From SZUA-592 sp041556555 (GTDB taxonomy: Bacteria > Pseudomonadota > Gammaproteobacteria > Eutrophobiales > Eutrophobiaceae), in assembly GCA_041556555.1 (NCBI GenBank), contig JBFFIE010000008.1, positions 1 to 62,639 on the forward strand: a DNA stretch of 62,639 nucleotides, read 5' to 3'. The notes under the pieces were generated by a model, which had not been told where the DNA came from, ran no database searches, and was given only the letters and a program-made list of their open reading frames with translations. Shown here piece after piece: positions 1 through 7,412 of this stretch (positions within the stretch are counted from its first letter, which is position 1; each line of letters begins with the position of its first letter). The position numbers and the translations under genes were made by a program.

Positions 1-717
1 CTTTGCTTCCAAAAGTCTCACTCTTGCCTGGTGACTGAGCAACTCATTGTCCAGCTTCTTGATCTCGTTGCTGAGTGCATGGGCCCGGGTTTCCTGTTCC
101 CATTTCCGTGCCTGCTTCATCTCGGCGGTCTCATCCGGTGGTGCGGACCGATTCAGTTCCGCATTGACTTCTTCAAGTTCACGCTGGGCAGCGATCAACC
201 TGTCGCGCGCAACCGCAGGTCTGTTGACCTGGTTCTCCAAGCGCTTTTTAATATCCGAGAGTTTCGCTTCGACAGCTGCCAGGTCAGCCCTTTCCTTCTC
301 CAGTAAAGTCTCAAGTTCTGATTGCGTTACGTCCTCGGACAAGTCCAGGACTGTTTCGGGGGTAATCTCTTCTCTTTTCTCAAGGGTTAGCCGTATTTTT
401 TCTGTCTCGGCCGGTGCACTCTGTCGTGCCTGCGTGAATAAATCCGCATCTGATTGGTAGTTTTGAGCCTGATTCAGATTGGTTAATGCCCTGCGATAGA
501 GTTCTGTCAGCGTCGCTTTGGTCTGTTCATCCATGGCAGTTGCTGCGCTGACTTCTTCAATCTTGCTTTCCAGGACCTTCTGAAGATCACCTGGTATCAC
601 CCAGTCAGTCTGCTCAGCAGCGCCGGCACTAACGGGAGCAATTATCAAAAATAGCCATACAACTGAAAGGATGGCATAAACGGGTGTGGCAACGCCTTGC
701 TGAATATATCTTTTCAT
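1..717 (-). CDS. MscK/KefA-like mechanosensitive channel, N-terminal part (gene leaves the window)
   Basis: The first 239 residues of a protein that continues beyond base 1. An ATG at 717 opens a signal peptide (basic start, hydrophobic core near residues 14-30, Ala-rich cleavage region before AEQTDW). The rest is charged and rich in Glu, Ala, Arg and Leu with heptad-like spacing, which suggests long periplasmic coiled coils. This matches the N-terminal porin-like domain of large KefA/MscK channels, whose MscS pore lies at the C-terminus. They release solutes on hypo-osmotic shock from the inner membrane. The pore domain is not visible, so another secreted coiled-coil protein is possible. It lies 57 bp after the lipid-transport lipoprotein gene and may share its transcript. 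Confidence 0.6.
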   Translation of the reverse strand, partial: MKRYIQQGVATPVYAILSVVWLFLIIAPVSAGAAEQTDWVIPGDLQKVLESKIEEVSAATAMDEQTKATLTELYRRALTNLNQAQNYQSDADLFTQARQSAPAETEKIRLTLEKREEITPETVLDLSEDVTQSELETLLEKERADLAAVEAKLSDIKKRLENQVNRPAVARDRLIAAQRELEEVNAELNRSAPPDETAEMKQARKWEQETRAHALSNEIKKLDNELLSHQARVRLLEAK

Positions 718-773
718 AATCCTGTTGTTTTTTTATTGAATCGCCGGGTGATTCAGTGGAGTTCCTGTGCACA

Positions 774-1388
774 TTATCTGCCGATCGCAGTATCCAGCTG
801 CTCAGCAATTTCATGGCTGAATTGATTGAGCACATCACTCATTGCTGTTGCGATTGCTCCGGGGTCATTTGAACCAGTGGTCTGGGCCTCAAATTGCCGG
901 CGCAGCGGTGCCAGTATGGTATTACGCTTCGAATCCATTAGTCCCCATTGCACAATCAGGGTTACTTTACCATTCTCATCCGCGTCAAATCGACTGACAC
1001 CGCCAAGGATCCAGTAATCAAAATCGATTGCAGTTATGTAGGGATAGGCAATAACAATGACGTCACTGAGCAGACTATCCAGGTTACTTGCAACGACGCT
1101 GTGCATGGCCTGGTCCAGTGGTTCCGCCCACCGGGAAAAGTCATCAATAATGACTTCGGCATTGTCAGTGCGGGTGACAATCTGTGGTCTTTTCAGGTAT
1201 TCCGGAATTCGCAAGGGACCCAGACGCACGATGATGGAATTTTCCGCATCGTTCTCCAGCACCGGTTCAACTGGCTGAAGGCTGTAGTACTGCACCGGAG
1301 GTGAGGTACCACAGGCAACCACGAAAACCGACAGCATTAAAAGAATAATCAAATTTGCCAGTGTTGCACCGGAGTGTTTTACCATCAT
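774..1388 (-). CDS. ABC-type transport auxiliary lipoprotein (PqiC-like)
   Basis: A 204-residue lipoprotein. The signal segment ends in a lipobox VVAC, so Cys26 should be acylated. The body carries features of the ABC-type transport auxiliary family (PqiC/YmbA group): a YYSLQP segment just after the lipobox and the stretch WAEPLDQAMHSVVASNL. In relatives this outer-membrane lipoprotein partners an MCE protein to pass phospholipids across the periplasm. Its start overlaps the MCE gene stop by 4 nt (ATGA), and it is the last of four coupled genes (permease, ATPase, MCE, lipoprotein). A second ATG directly follows the first, so the start is uncertain by one codon. Family assignment is good; the exact cargo is not known. 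Confidence 0.85.
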   Translation of the reverse strand: MMVKHSGATLANLIILLMLSVFVVACGTSPPVQYYSLQPVEPVLENDAENSIIVRLGPLRIPEYLKRPQIVTRTDNAEVIIDDFSRWAEPLDQAMHSVVASNLDSLLSDVIVIAYPYITAIDFDYWILGGVSRFDADENGKVTLIVQWGLMDSKRNTILAPLRRQFEAQTTGSNDPGAIATAMSDVLNQFSHEIAEQLDTAIGR

Positions 1389-2410
1389 TCGTTCTTTCCT
1401 CTTAACAGTGCTTCGGGATTTCGTTCTACATAATCAAAAAATTCGCGTATTGCCCTGGCTGCTGACTCGACCTGATCAAGAGTGGATTCGAGTTGATACA
1501 TTTGCACAGAATCACCGCTCAACTGGTCCCTGACCTCAATCAGAGTCTCTTCACTGCTAATCAGAACATCCTTCAAGGCTGTCAGTGTGGATTCAAGGTT
1601 GGTGCCCAGTGTTTCAACCTGTCCATCCGCTTCATTAAAGAGTTCTGAGGCTGCTGAGGCCGCTCCCTGAAGGTCTTCAAGCGTGGCTTGCATTTTACCC
1701 AGAGTGGCCTGCAATGAGTCAGACAACTGCTGGGTATCTTCATCATTGATAATCTGGTTTAAACCGGCGAATGTCTCACGTATATCGGGGGAATTAACGA
1801 GTCCTTCCACACCCTCAAGGGCAGCGATGACTCGCTCCGTTAGTTCCTTGAAGTCCACATTTTCTCCAAAGTCCGCTACCCACTGCTCCAGCTTGGTAAT
1901 GAGGGCTTTAAGTTCAGATGGAACCGTGGGTATCTCCGGATAGGGCGGGGATTCATCGCGCAAAATGGCGGGGGTATCCGGGCGTAAGACCAGTTTTACC
2001 ACCAGTTGGCCGGTCACAAAGCTTTGGGTATCGAGCTGGGCCCTCATGCCGGCATCATGGACGATGCGATCATAACTGACCTCACCGCGATCATCTGAAT
2101 CGAGTATTTTACCGTTTTGCGTAACGATGAAATTATCCAGCAGGATCTGCATGGTCACTCGCGTGCGCGTATCGAAAGTCACCCGATCCATCAACAAGGC
2201 AATATCAGTGACATAACCGACCCTTACACCATTGAGCAGGACGTTGGAACCGATACGCAAACCCTGGGTGTCTTCAGTAAAATAGGCGACATATTTTTGA
2301 CGCTTGGTAAAGATTTCAGACCCGCCAAACAACGCAACTGAAACTGCAATAAGAATCGCAGCGCCAACAACAAAGGCACCGATAAGCGTGGTGTTGATCT
2401 TCTTGCTCAT
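1385..2410 (-). CDS. MCE/MlaD-family lipid transport protein
   Basis: A 341-residue inner-membrane-anchored periplasmic protein. One N-terminal membrane segment (about residues 9-29) is followed by a single MCE domain (about 38-150, with GLRIGSNVLLNGVRVGYV), then a long helical tail with heptad patterns. MCE proteins form hexameric rings or tubes that carry phospholipids between membranes. The tail is longer than in MlaD (about 180 residues), so it is closer to the single-MCE-plus-tail proteins found with PqiC-type lipoproteins. The start overlaps the ATPase stop by 4 nt, and the stop overlaps the lipoprotein start. The complex is probably an Mla-like importer or exporter of unknown direction. 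Confidence 0.9.
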   Translation of the reverse strand: MSKKINTTLIGAFVVGAAILIAVSVALFGGSEIFTKRQKYVAYFTEDTQGLRIGSNVLLNGVRVGYVTDIALLMDRVTFDTRTRVTMQILLDNFIVTQNGKILDSDDRGEVSYDRIVHDAGMRAQLDTQSFVTGQLVVKLVLRPDTPAILRDESPPYPEIPTVPSELKALITKLEQWVADFGENVDFKELTERVIAALEGVEGLVNSPDIRETFAGLNQIINDEDTQQLSDSLQATLGKMQATLEDLQGAASAASELFNEADGQVETLGTNLESTLTALKDVLISSEETLIEVRDQLSGDSVQMYQLESTLDQVESAARAIREFFDYVERNPEALLRGKNE

Positions 2411-3177
2411 GCGACCTGCTCTTCGGCCTCCCCACGATGCAGAAAGTTACGTACGACAGGGTTACGATGATGATCGCGCAGTTCTTTCGGATCACCAGTC
2501 GCCAGTTGGGTCCTGGCATCAGTATCCAGAAAAACCGAGTTATCAGCTATTGCAAAAATACTCGCAAGTTCGTGGGTCACAACAACAACAGTAGTACCCA
2601 GGCTGTCACGCAGCTCAAGGATCAGGTCATCGAGCAGTTTTGCACTGATGGGATCCAGTCCAGCAGACGGTTCATCAAAAAACAGGATCTCCGGATCCAG
2701 GGCCATTGCCCGTGCGAGCCCGGCACGTTTCTTCATGCCACCCGAGATCTCATTCGGATAATAGTCTTCAAACCCTGCAAGACCGACCAGCATCAGTTTA
2801 TAGGCAGCCACATCCCGTATTTCGGCATCACTGAGACTGGTATATTGCTTCAAGGCCAGGCCAATATTCTCGGAAAGGGTCATTGAACTCCAGAGCGCGC
2901 CCGACTGAAACAAAGTGCCGAACTTACGCTTCATTACTTCTTGTTCTTTTATACTGGAGGACCAGAAGGGTTTACCATCAAAATAGACCTCGCCCTTTGC
3001 AGGACTCTTCAGGCCAATCATGATCTTCAACAAGGTACTCTTGCCGCAGCCGGAACCGCCCATAATAATAAAGACATCACCGTGATTAACGGTGAAATCA
3101 AGATCCCTCTGTATGACAAAATCACCATAGGCCATCGTCAAATCTTCAACGACGATATGCGCTTCGCCGGTTTTCAT
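2407..3177 (-). CDS. ABC transporter ATP-binding protein (MlaF-like)
   Basis: A 256-residue cytoplasmic ATPase that powers the adjacent permease. Walker A GGSGCGKST is at residues 40-48, the signature ISGGM near 144-148, Walker B LFFDEP near 165-170 and the switch His near 202. The signature lacks the usual LSGGQ and has the ISGGMKKR form typical of the MlaF subfamily of lipid transporters. The frame is open further upstream, but the chosen ATG at 3177 lies 1 bp from the permease stop and gives the usual MlaF length. Its stop overlaps the MCE gene start by 4 nt. Subfamily assignment is strong. Confidence 0.92.
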   Translation of the reverse strand: MKTGEAHIVVEDLTMAYGDFVIQRDLDFTVNHGDVFIIMGGSGCGKSTLLKIMIGLKSPAKGEVYFDGKPFWSSSIKEQEVMKRKFGTLFQSGALWSSMTLSENIGLALKQYTSLSDAEIRDVAAYKLMLVGLAGFEDYYPNEISGGMKKRAGLARAMALDPEILFFDEPSAGLDPISAKLLDDLILELRDSLGTTVVVVTHELASIFAIADNSVFLDTDARTQLATGDPKELRDHHRNPVVRNFLHRGEAEEQVA

Positions 3178-3178
3178 C

Positions 3179-4309
3179 TCATATCCCCAGATTGATATAT
3201 ATAATTGTGAGAATTGCCGCACTGACAACAATAAGAACAATCCCCAGGACAACGGCCCTGGTGGTACTCTGACCAACCGCCATGGCACTACTGCCACATG
3301 CCATCCCCTGCTGGCACCCGGCCAATGCAACCAGACTACCATAGACAAGACTCTTGAATAATCCACCAAGCAAGCTGTTCATTTCAACGGCACTAATCGT
3401 TTGCTGCGTGTATTGCACCAGGCTGACATCCAGCATGATAAGACCAACGAGCGTACCGCCAAGGATTCCCATCAAACTTGAATACATGGTCAGCAGCGGC
3501 ATCATCACCACCAGGGCGATAATCCGGGGCGTCACCAGGAAATCAATCGGGTTCACCCCCAGCGTGCTCAAGGCGTCGACTTCTTCATTAACCTTCATGG
3601 TACCAATCTGGGCGGCGTAAGCAGCGCCCGTGCGACCGGCCATAATGATCGCGGTCATGATCGCCGCCATCTCCCGGACCATGGCCACCGCAACCAGGTC
3701 GGCAGTATAGATGCCGGCCCCGAACAGACTGAGTTGTTTAACGCCAACAAATGCGAAGATCATGCCAATCAAAAAACTGATGAGGCTGACGATCGGCAAG
3801 GCTTCTGCGCCGGCCTCCTGAAAATACAGGACCAGGTCTGAACGCAGATAAGTCGCCTTTCCCCGCAGATAACGGGAGAGTGACAGCATCAATTCACCGG
3901 TAAACCTCAGCAAATCCCTCTGCTCTTCATACGTGCGCAGGGTGGCCTCACCAACCTGATCCAGAAGTCCTTTCTCATCATGACCTCGCCTTGCGCCTTC
4001 ACGTTCTTTCACCGTAAAGGCCAGTGCAACCAGCCGGCGCGCGCCCTCAGGCAAGCCGGATTCCTCAACCGTTATCCCCTGCGAACTGGCGGCGCGAATG
4101 ATCTTGATGACTGCCTTGACTAATCCGGTATTCCAGTTACTGAGCTCATCAGTATTAAAGACCAGTCGTTCGGGTCTGGGTGATTGCTTGAGCCGATCGA
4201 CAACACTGTCCGCTGACGGCAGGTCCTGACCCAGTAGCCAGTCACCCGCGAATGTGATCCCGAGTTCACCTCCCCCCTTGTCATCGTATGTGAGTGTCGC
4301 GATGCTCAC
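3179..4309 (-). CDS. MlaE-family ABC permease with N-terminal STAS-like domain
   Basis: A 376-residue permease and the first gene of the four-gene lipid transport operon. The N-terminal 120 residues look like a STAS-type domain (VFNTDELSNWNTGLVKAVIKI), which in many bacteria is fused to MlaE rather than encoded apart as MlaB. The C-terminal 240 residues hold the MlaE membrane domain, including GRTGAAYAAQIGTMKVNEEVDAL and a GVNPIDFLVTPR loop. It would extract or insert phospholipids at the inner membrane. The start is a GTG with no strong ribosome-binding site; no better start lies nearby. The fusion means that no separate MlaB is needed here. Confidence 0.9.
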   Translation of the reverse strand: MSIATLTYDDKGGGELGITFAGDWLLGQDLPSADSVVDRLKQSPRPERLVFNTDELSNWNTGLVKAVIKIIRAASSQGITVEESGLPEGARRLVALAFTVKEREGARRGHDEKGLLDQVGEATLRTYEEQRDLLRFTGELMLSLSRYLRGKATYLRSDLVLYFQEAGAEALPIVSLISFLIGMIFAFVGVKQLSLFGAGIYTADLVAVAMVREMAAIMTAIIMAGRTGAAYAAQIGTMKVNEEVDALSTLGVNPIDFLVTPRIIALVVMMPLLTMYSSLMGILGGTLVGLIMLDVSLVQYTQQTISAVEMNSLLGGLFKSLVYGSLVALAGCQQGMACGSSAMAVGQSTTRAVVLGIVLIVVSAAILTIIYINLGI

Positions 4310-4495
4310 GCGCTGATGAACGCAAAAGGCATTCGTGACGATGCTATTTCAGGCCAGGTGGTTATCAAAACTTGGTTCCCAATCATTGTTATTATCTAGG
4401 AAATGGCTACCTAGTCCCCCATAACTATAAATTAACATAACTGACTGAAAATGGGGCCTATAAGAGGGATAACACCAGGAGAAGGGAATTTTATT
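4310..4495. other. Intergenic stretch without a recognised gene
   Basis: No convincing coding frame. It holds an AT-rich segment and one small inverted repeat (CTAGG ... CCTAG, 4396-4414). It lies between the permease start and the tRNA-derived repeat unit, so the permease promoter should be here. I cannot place its boxes with confidence. Confidence 0.4.
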
Positions 4496-4513
4496 ATGGC
4501 GTCCCCAAGGGGA
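4496..4513 (-). repeat. Second copy of the tRNA-Glu 3' end (acceptor arm with CCA)
   Basis: Bases 4496-4513 match 4667-4684 exactly; the latter is the 3' end of tRNA-Glu, from the T-stem through the acceptor and CCA. The distance is 171 bp. On the minus strand the copy lies downstream of tRNA-Glu and is fused directly to the 105-bp element. There is no 5' half, so it cannot be a functional tRNA. The same arrangement occurs at tRNA-Ser. Confidence 0.9.
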
Positions 4514-4615
4514 CTGGCTACGGCACTTCCCTGTGCCTTGCCGCTTCGCGGTCGCTACGCGCTCCAAATCGTCTGTCCTGACGATTTGTCGAACCGAGAA
4601 TTCTAATCCAAATCC
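4511..4615 (-). repeat. tRNA-trailer element, copy A (105 bp)
   Basis: This aligns without gaps to 50707-50811, with 66 consecutive identical bases (4532-4597). On the minus strand it starts near a GGTTCGA heptamer (4589-4595), like a tRNA T-arm, continues with a perfect 8-bp hairpin (AAATCGTC/GACGATTT) and a small CCGC/GCGG hairpin, and joins the duplicated tRNA-Glu 3' end. No convincing protein frame runs through it. It could be a mobile or tRNA-targeting repeat, a processed trailer RNA, or the remains of a duplicated tRNA gene. I do not recognise the family. Confidence 0.85.
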
Positions 4616-4626
4616 GTGAAAACCCT

Positions 4627-4668
4627 ATCCATAAAAAAAAAGACCTTAATGGTCCTTTTTTTATGGAT
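4627..4668 (-). terminator. Rho-independent terminator of the tRNA-Ala/tRNA-Glu transcript
   Basis: A near-perfect inverted repeat: GACC/GGTC core with loop TTAAT, flanked by long A and T runs and an outer ATCCATA/TATGGAT. On the minus strand it follows the tRNA-Glu CCA directly and ends in a long T tract. The outer stem reaches the last base of the CCA, an arrangement also seen at tRNA-Ser. Confidence 0.8.
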
Positions 4669-4743
4669 GGCGTCCCCAAGGGGATTCGAACCCCTGTTGC
4701 CGCCGTGAAAGGGCGGTGTCCTAGGCCTCTAGACGATGGGGAC
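4668..4743 (-). tRNA. tRNA-Glu (UUC)
   Basis: A 76-nt cloverleaf with encoded CCA. The acceptor GTCCCC pairs with GGGGAC, the anticodon loop CTTTCAC gives anticodon UUC, and the T-arm is GGGGTTCGAATCCCC. It lies 21 bp downstream of tRNA-Ala on the same strand and probably shares its transcript, which ends at the hairpin touching the CCA. Its 3' end is duplicated 171 bp further on. Confidence 0.97.
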
Positions 4744-4764
4744 TATGCAGAATAGTCAGTAAAC

Positions 4765-4840
<76 letters not shown>

Positions 4841-4880
4841 AAAAATAAGGCGTGGAGAGTACGTTAGCCCCCAGAATCTG

Positions 4881-6296
4881 TCAAGAAGACCGCGCCTGGA
4901 TGAACGACAAGGCTTTGTCCAGGCGTGCCAGCGTACGTTCCCTGCCAAGCAACTCCAGTGTTGCATCAATTGATGGCGATACCCCACCACCGGTCACGGC
5001 AACCCTGAGTGGTTGGGCAAGCTTGCCCAGTTTAATCGCAAACTGTTCGGTAATATCGATAATGCACTGGTGCAATTCCTCGGCCTGCCACTCATTAATA
5101 TTAGCTAATTTATCCCGTAATGCCTTTAAAGGTTCTGCAACCACCGGCCGCAGATGCTTCTTGGCGGCATCGGCATCAAATTCCTTGAAGTCCTTGTAAA
5201 AACAGCGGCTCTGCTCGGCCATTTCCCGAAGGGTCCTGGTTCGCTCTTTCTGTATCGCCACCAATGCCTTCAGATCCGGACCGGCAGTCAGGTCTATGCC
5301 ATCAGCCTTGAGCATGGATTCCAGCAGATTGGCCAGGCGAGTGTCGTCTGCCTGTTTCAGGTAATGCTGGTTCAGCCACAATAATTTTTCCGGGTTCACC
5401 GAGGCGGCGGACTTGTTGACGTCCTTGATATCAAATAACCGGGTCATCTCCTCAAGGCTGAATATCTCCTGGTCGCCATAAGACCAGCCCAGCCGCACCA
5501 GGTAATTCAACAGCGCCTCCGGCAGGTAACCCTTGTCGCGGAAGTCGAGCACGTTCACAGCACCATGGCGTTTGGACAAGCGCTTGCCATCCTCGCCGAG
5601 GATCAACGGCACGTGGGCATAGCGTGGCGGATGAAAATCCAGTGCCTCGAAGATATTGATCTGCCGCGGTGTATTATTCAGGTGATCATCACCCCGAATG
5701 ACATGAGAAATCTGCATGTCCATGTCATCGACGACTACGGTCAGGTTATAGGTTGGCGTGCCGTCGGAACGGGCAATGATGAGATCATCCAGTTCCGTAT
5801 TCTTGTAACTCACTCTGCCCTGAATCAGATCATCAATGACCACGCCTCCGTCCAGGGGGTTCTTGAAACGGATCACTGGCTGCACGCCTGCCGGGGGATT
5901 GTATACCCCGGGCCGGCACTTGCCGTTGTAACGCGGTTTATGACCTTTTGCCATCGCCTCGTTGCGCATGGCCTCGAGTTCTTCCTTGCTGCAGTAACAG
6001 TAATAGGCCCGGTCCTTGTCCAGCAACTCATTAATAATGTCCTTGTAGCGGTCAAATCGTTGGCTCTGGTAGAACGGCCCTGCATCATGATCCAGGCCCA
6101 GCCAATCCATGCCTTCCAGAATGATCTGGATGGATTCATCGGTCGAGCGTTCGCGGTCTGTGTCCTCGATACGTAATATGAAATCGCCACCGTGACGGCG
6201 GGCATAGAGCCAGGAGAACAGGGCCGTGCGTACCCCGCCGATGTGCAGGTACCCGGTGGGGCTCGGGGCAAACCGGGTTCTTATTCTGGTTGTCAT
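4881..6296 (-). CDS. gltX: Glutamate--tRNA ligase
   Basis: A 471-residue class I synthetase that charges tRNA-Glu with glutamate in the cytoplasm. It carries the HIGH-type motif PSPTGYLHIG (11-20) and the KMSKS-type motif KRLSKRHG (238-245). Cys100, Cys102 and Cys127 match the zinc-binding cysteines of the E. coli-type enzyme. Length equals that of E. coli GltX. The C-terminal anticodon-binding region is complete. tRNA-Ala and its own substrate tRNA-Glu lie directly downstream on the same strand, and tRNA-Val diverges upstream. The ATG at 6296 is directly followed by the conserved RTRFAPSPTG region. Confidence 0.98.
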   Translation of the reverse strand: MTTRIRTRFAPSPTGYLHIGGVRTALFSWLYARRHGGDFILRIEDTDRERSTDESIQIILEGMDWLGLDHDAGPFYQSQRFDRYKDIINELLDKDRAYYCYCSKEELEAMRNEAMAKGHKPRYNGKCRPGVYNPPAGVQPVIRFKNPLDGGVVIDDLIQGRVSYKNTELDDLIIARSDGTPTYNLTVVVDDMDMQISHVIRGDDHLNNTPRQINIFEALDFHPPRYAHVPLILGEDGKRLSKRHGAVNVLDFRDKGYLPEALLNYLVRLGWSYGDQEIFSLEEMTRLFDIKDVNKSAASVNPEKLLWLNQHYLKQADDTRLANLLESMLKADGIDLTAGPDLKALVAIQKERTRTLREMAEQSRCFYKDFKEFDADAAKKHLRPVVAEPLKALRDKLANINEWQAEELHQCIIDITEQFAIKLGKLAQPLRVAVTGGGVSPSIDATLELLGRERTLARLDKALSFIQARSS

Positions 6297-6341
6297 CGGA
6301 TGCTTGTAATAATGAGGGCTGAATGTCAGAAAACGAGGCCG

Positions 6342-6347
6342 TATAAT
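6342..6347 (+). promoter_or_regulatory. Probable -10 box of the tRNA-Val promoter
   Basis: A perfect TATAAT 18 bp before the mature 5' end of tRNA-Val. No good -35 hexamer is seen at 17 bp (CTGAAT at best). It lies in the divergent space between gltX and the tRNA. Confidence 0.55.
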
Positions 6348-6365
6348 ACACGGAACAGAACAAAT

Positions 6366-6440
6366 GGGCGATTAGCTCAGCGGGAGAGCACTGCCTTCAC
6401 ACGGCAGGGGTCGCTGGTTCGATCCCAGCATCGCCCACCA
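6366..6440 (+). tRNA. tRNA-Val (CAC)
   Basis: A 75-nt cloverleaf with encoded CCA. The acceptor GGGCGAT pairs with ATCGCCC, the anticodon stem CTGCC/GGCAG encloses the loop TTCACAC, giving anticodon CAC, and the T-arm is CTGGTTCGATCCCAG. Valine tRNAs more often have UAC or GAC, and CAC serves only GUG codons. Its last 31 nt reappear with 3 mismatches at 7354-7384, so the tRNA looks like the left border of a small inserted segment. Confidence 0.95.
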
Positions 6441-6506
6441 ATCTGTTCTGTAAGTTACCTTTGTTTCAACGATATAAAATTTATATCGTTTATGCGAAAG
6501 AGGTTG

Positions 6507-6860
6507 CTAGGGACAGGGGAAGGCTTCAGCTAGTATGTTAATAACTAGACGAGAAGCTTCAAGGTGGAGTTTATCCGGGGTTTTTCTTAGCTCGTATACT
6601 ACGAGTCTCGCTAATTCGGTGTTTGTCGTTCCTTTGGGGAGACAAATATTTGCGTCCTTAACATTCCGAGCTTGATAGCTTGCCTCCGCATCTACGATGC
6701 CTGCAATATATCCATAACATACGCCTGCTTTCTCAGAATTAGAGTTAACAAGTGCGGCCTCACAGCGATCCAGAATTTCATTTCCGAGGTAAAGCACAAC
6801 CATTGATTGTACGGTACCCACAATGAACAATAATCCAAAAACTAGTAGTCCTTTTTTCAT
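6507..6860 (-). CDS. Rap1a/Tai-family immunity-like protein
   Basis: A 117-residue secreted or membrane-tethered protein with an N-terminal hydrophobic segment (about 5-26). The body matches the Rap1a/Tai family pattern: GVCYGYIAGIVDA, ICLPKG, a following helix with ELARLVVYELRKTP, and a C-terminal PC. Cys33, Cys48, Cys73 and Cys116 would form the two disulfides typical of this family. Characterised members neutralise type VI secretion peptidoglycan amidases (Ssp/Tae4 type) in the periplasm, but many are orphans with no known role. No effector or T6SS gene lies nearby. It is inside the tRNA-Val-bounded segment and is more AT-rich than gltX. Confidence 0.75.
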   Translation of the reverse strand: MKKGLLVFGLLFIVGTVQSMVVLYLGNEILDRCEAALVNSNSEKAGVCYGYIAGIVDAEASYQARNVKDANICLPKGTTNTELARLVVYELRKTPDKLHLEASRLVINILAEAFPCP

Positions 6861-6880
6861 GCTTTTAGCTTAGCTAATAA

Positions 6881-7324
6881 TCATCCCTGTGTCTTGAATT
6901 CAACGCCATTTTTCTCTGCAACCTTGATAAGCTTGTCAATTTCCGGCTCACCAGATGGAATTTCCCGGGCCAGCTGCGTGAAGAATATTGAGGCATTACT
7001 ATTCCGGCCAGTTACGGATAGCATTTTCCCGCCACCTTTTGCAAACCTGAACCAGTGGACTGTTCCTGCCGGTAGGTGAACTAATGTGCCTTTGCGTGCT
7101 ACTAATGTCTGGTCGTCGTAGCCAAAGTCGATATTACCTTCCAGCACATAAAAGGATTCATCCCAGTTATGGCAATGAGGTGGCGGGCCGCTGCCTTCAG
7201 GACCCTCTTGAAGAAATAGTTCATAATCTTTTGTCTCTGTATTTGAAGACAGGATAGTTATTTCTTCATTAACAATATTCAGAGGATCTGGTAATTCACT
7301 AAGTGTTTTTACTATTGGCTTCAC
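6881..7324 (-). CDS. Cupin-domain protein
   Basis: A 147-residue single-domain cupin. Motif 1 has His50, His52 and Glu56 (PPPHCHNWDESFYVLEG) and motif 2 has His90 (PAGTVHWFRF), so a metal site is likely complete. Substrate unknown; related small cupins include dioxygenases and sugar or quercetin-binding types. I chose the GTG at 7324 because GGGGGAG lies 6 nt upstream. A longer reading to 7375 would begin inside the tRNA-Val-like fragment and is less likely. It ends 20 bp before the Rap1a-like gene and probably forms an operon with it. Confidence 0.8.
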   Translation of the reverse strand: MKPIVKTLSELPDPLNIVNEEITILSSNTETKDYELFLQEGPEGSGPPPHCHNWDESFYVLEGNIDFGYDDQTLVARKGTLVHLPAGTVHWFRFAKGGGKMLSVTGRNSNASIFFTQLAREIPSGEPEIDKLIKVAEKNGVEFKTQG

Positions 7325-7353
7325 ATTATCTCCCCCGTATTTGCGATGATGGT

Positions 7354-7384
7354 GTCGCTGGTTCGATTCCGGCATTGCCCACCA
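7354..7384 (+). repeat. Degenerate copy of the tRNA-Val 3' end (attachment-site-like)
   Basis: 31 bases match 6410-6440 of tRNA-Val at 28 positions, from the T-arm to the CCA. No 5' part of a tRNA is present. With tRNA-Val it brackets a 944-bp period holding the Rap1a-like and cupin genes, the pattern left when an element integrates at a tRNA 3' end. No integrase remains. Confidence 0.8.
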
Positions 7385-7412
7385 TTTTATTGATTACAGT
7401 AAATTTGTCCAT

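Noticed and set aside
4349..4567. 72-codon frame through the tRNA-Glu repeat element
   Set aside because: The reading is not maintained in copy B in a protein-like way, and differences between copies do not favour silent positions.
5565..6176. Long open frame antisense to gltX
   Set aside because: It lies wholly inside a certain gene and shows no family features; a shadow frame.
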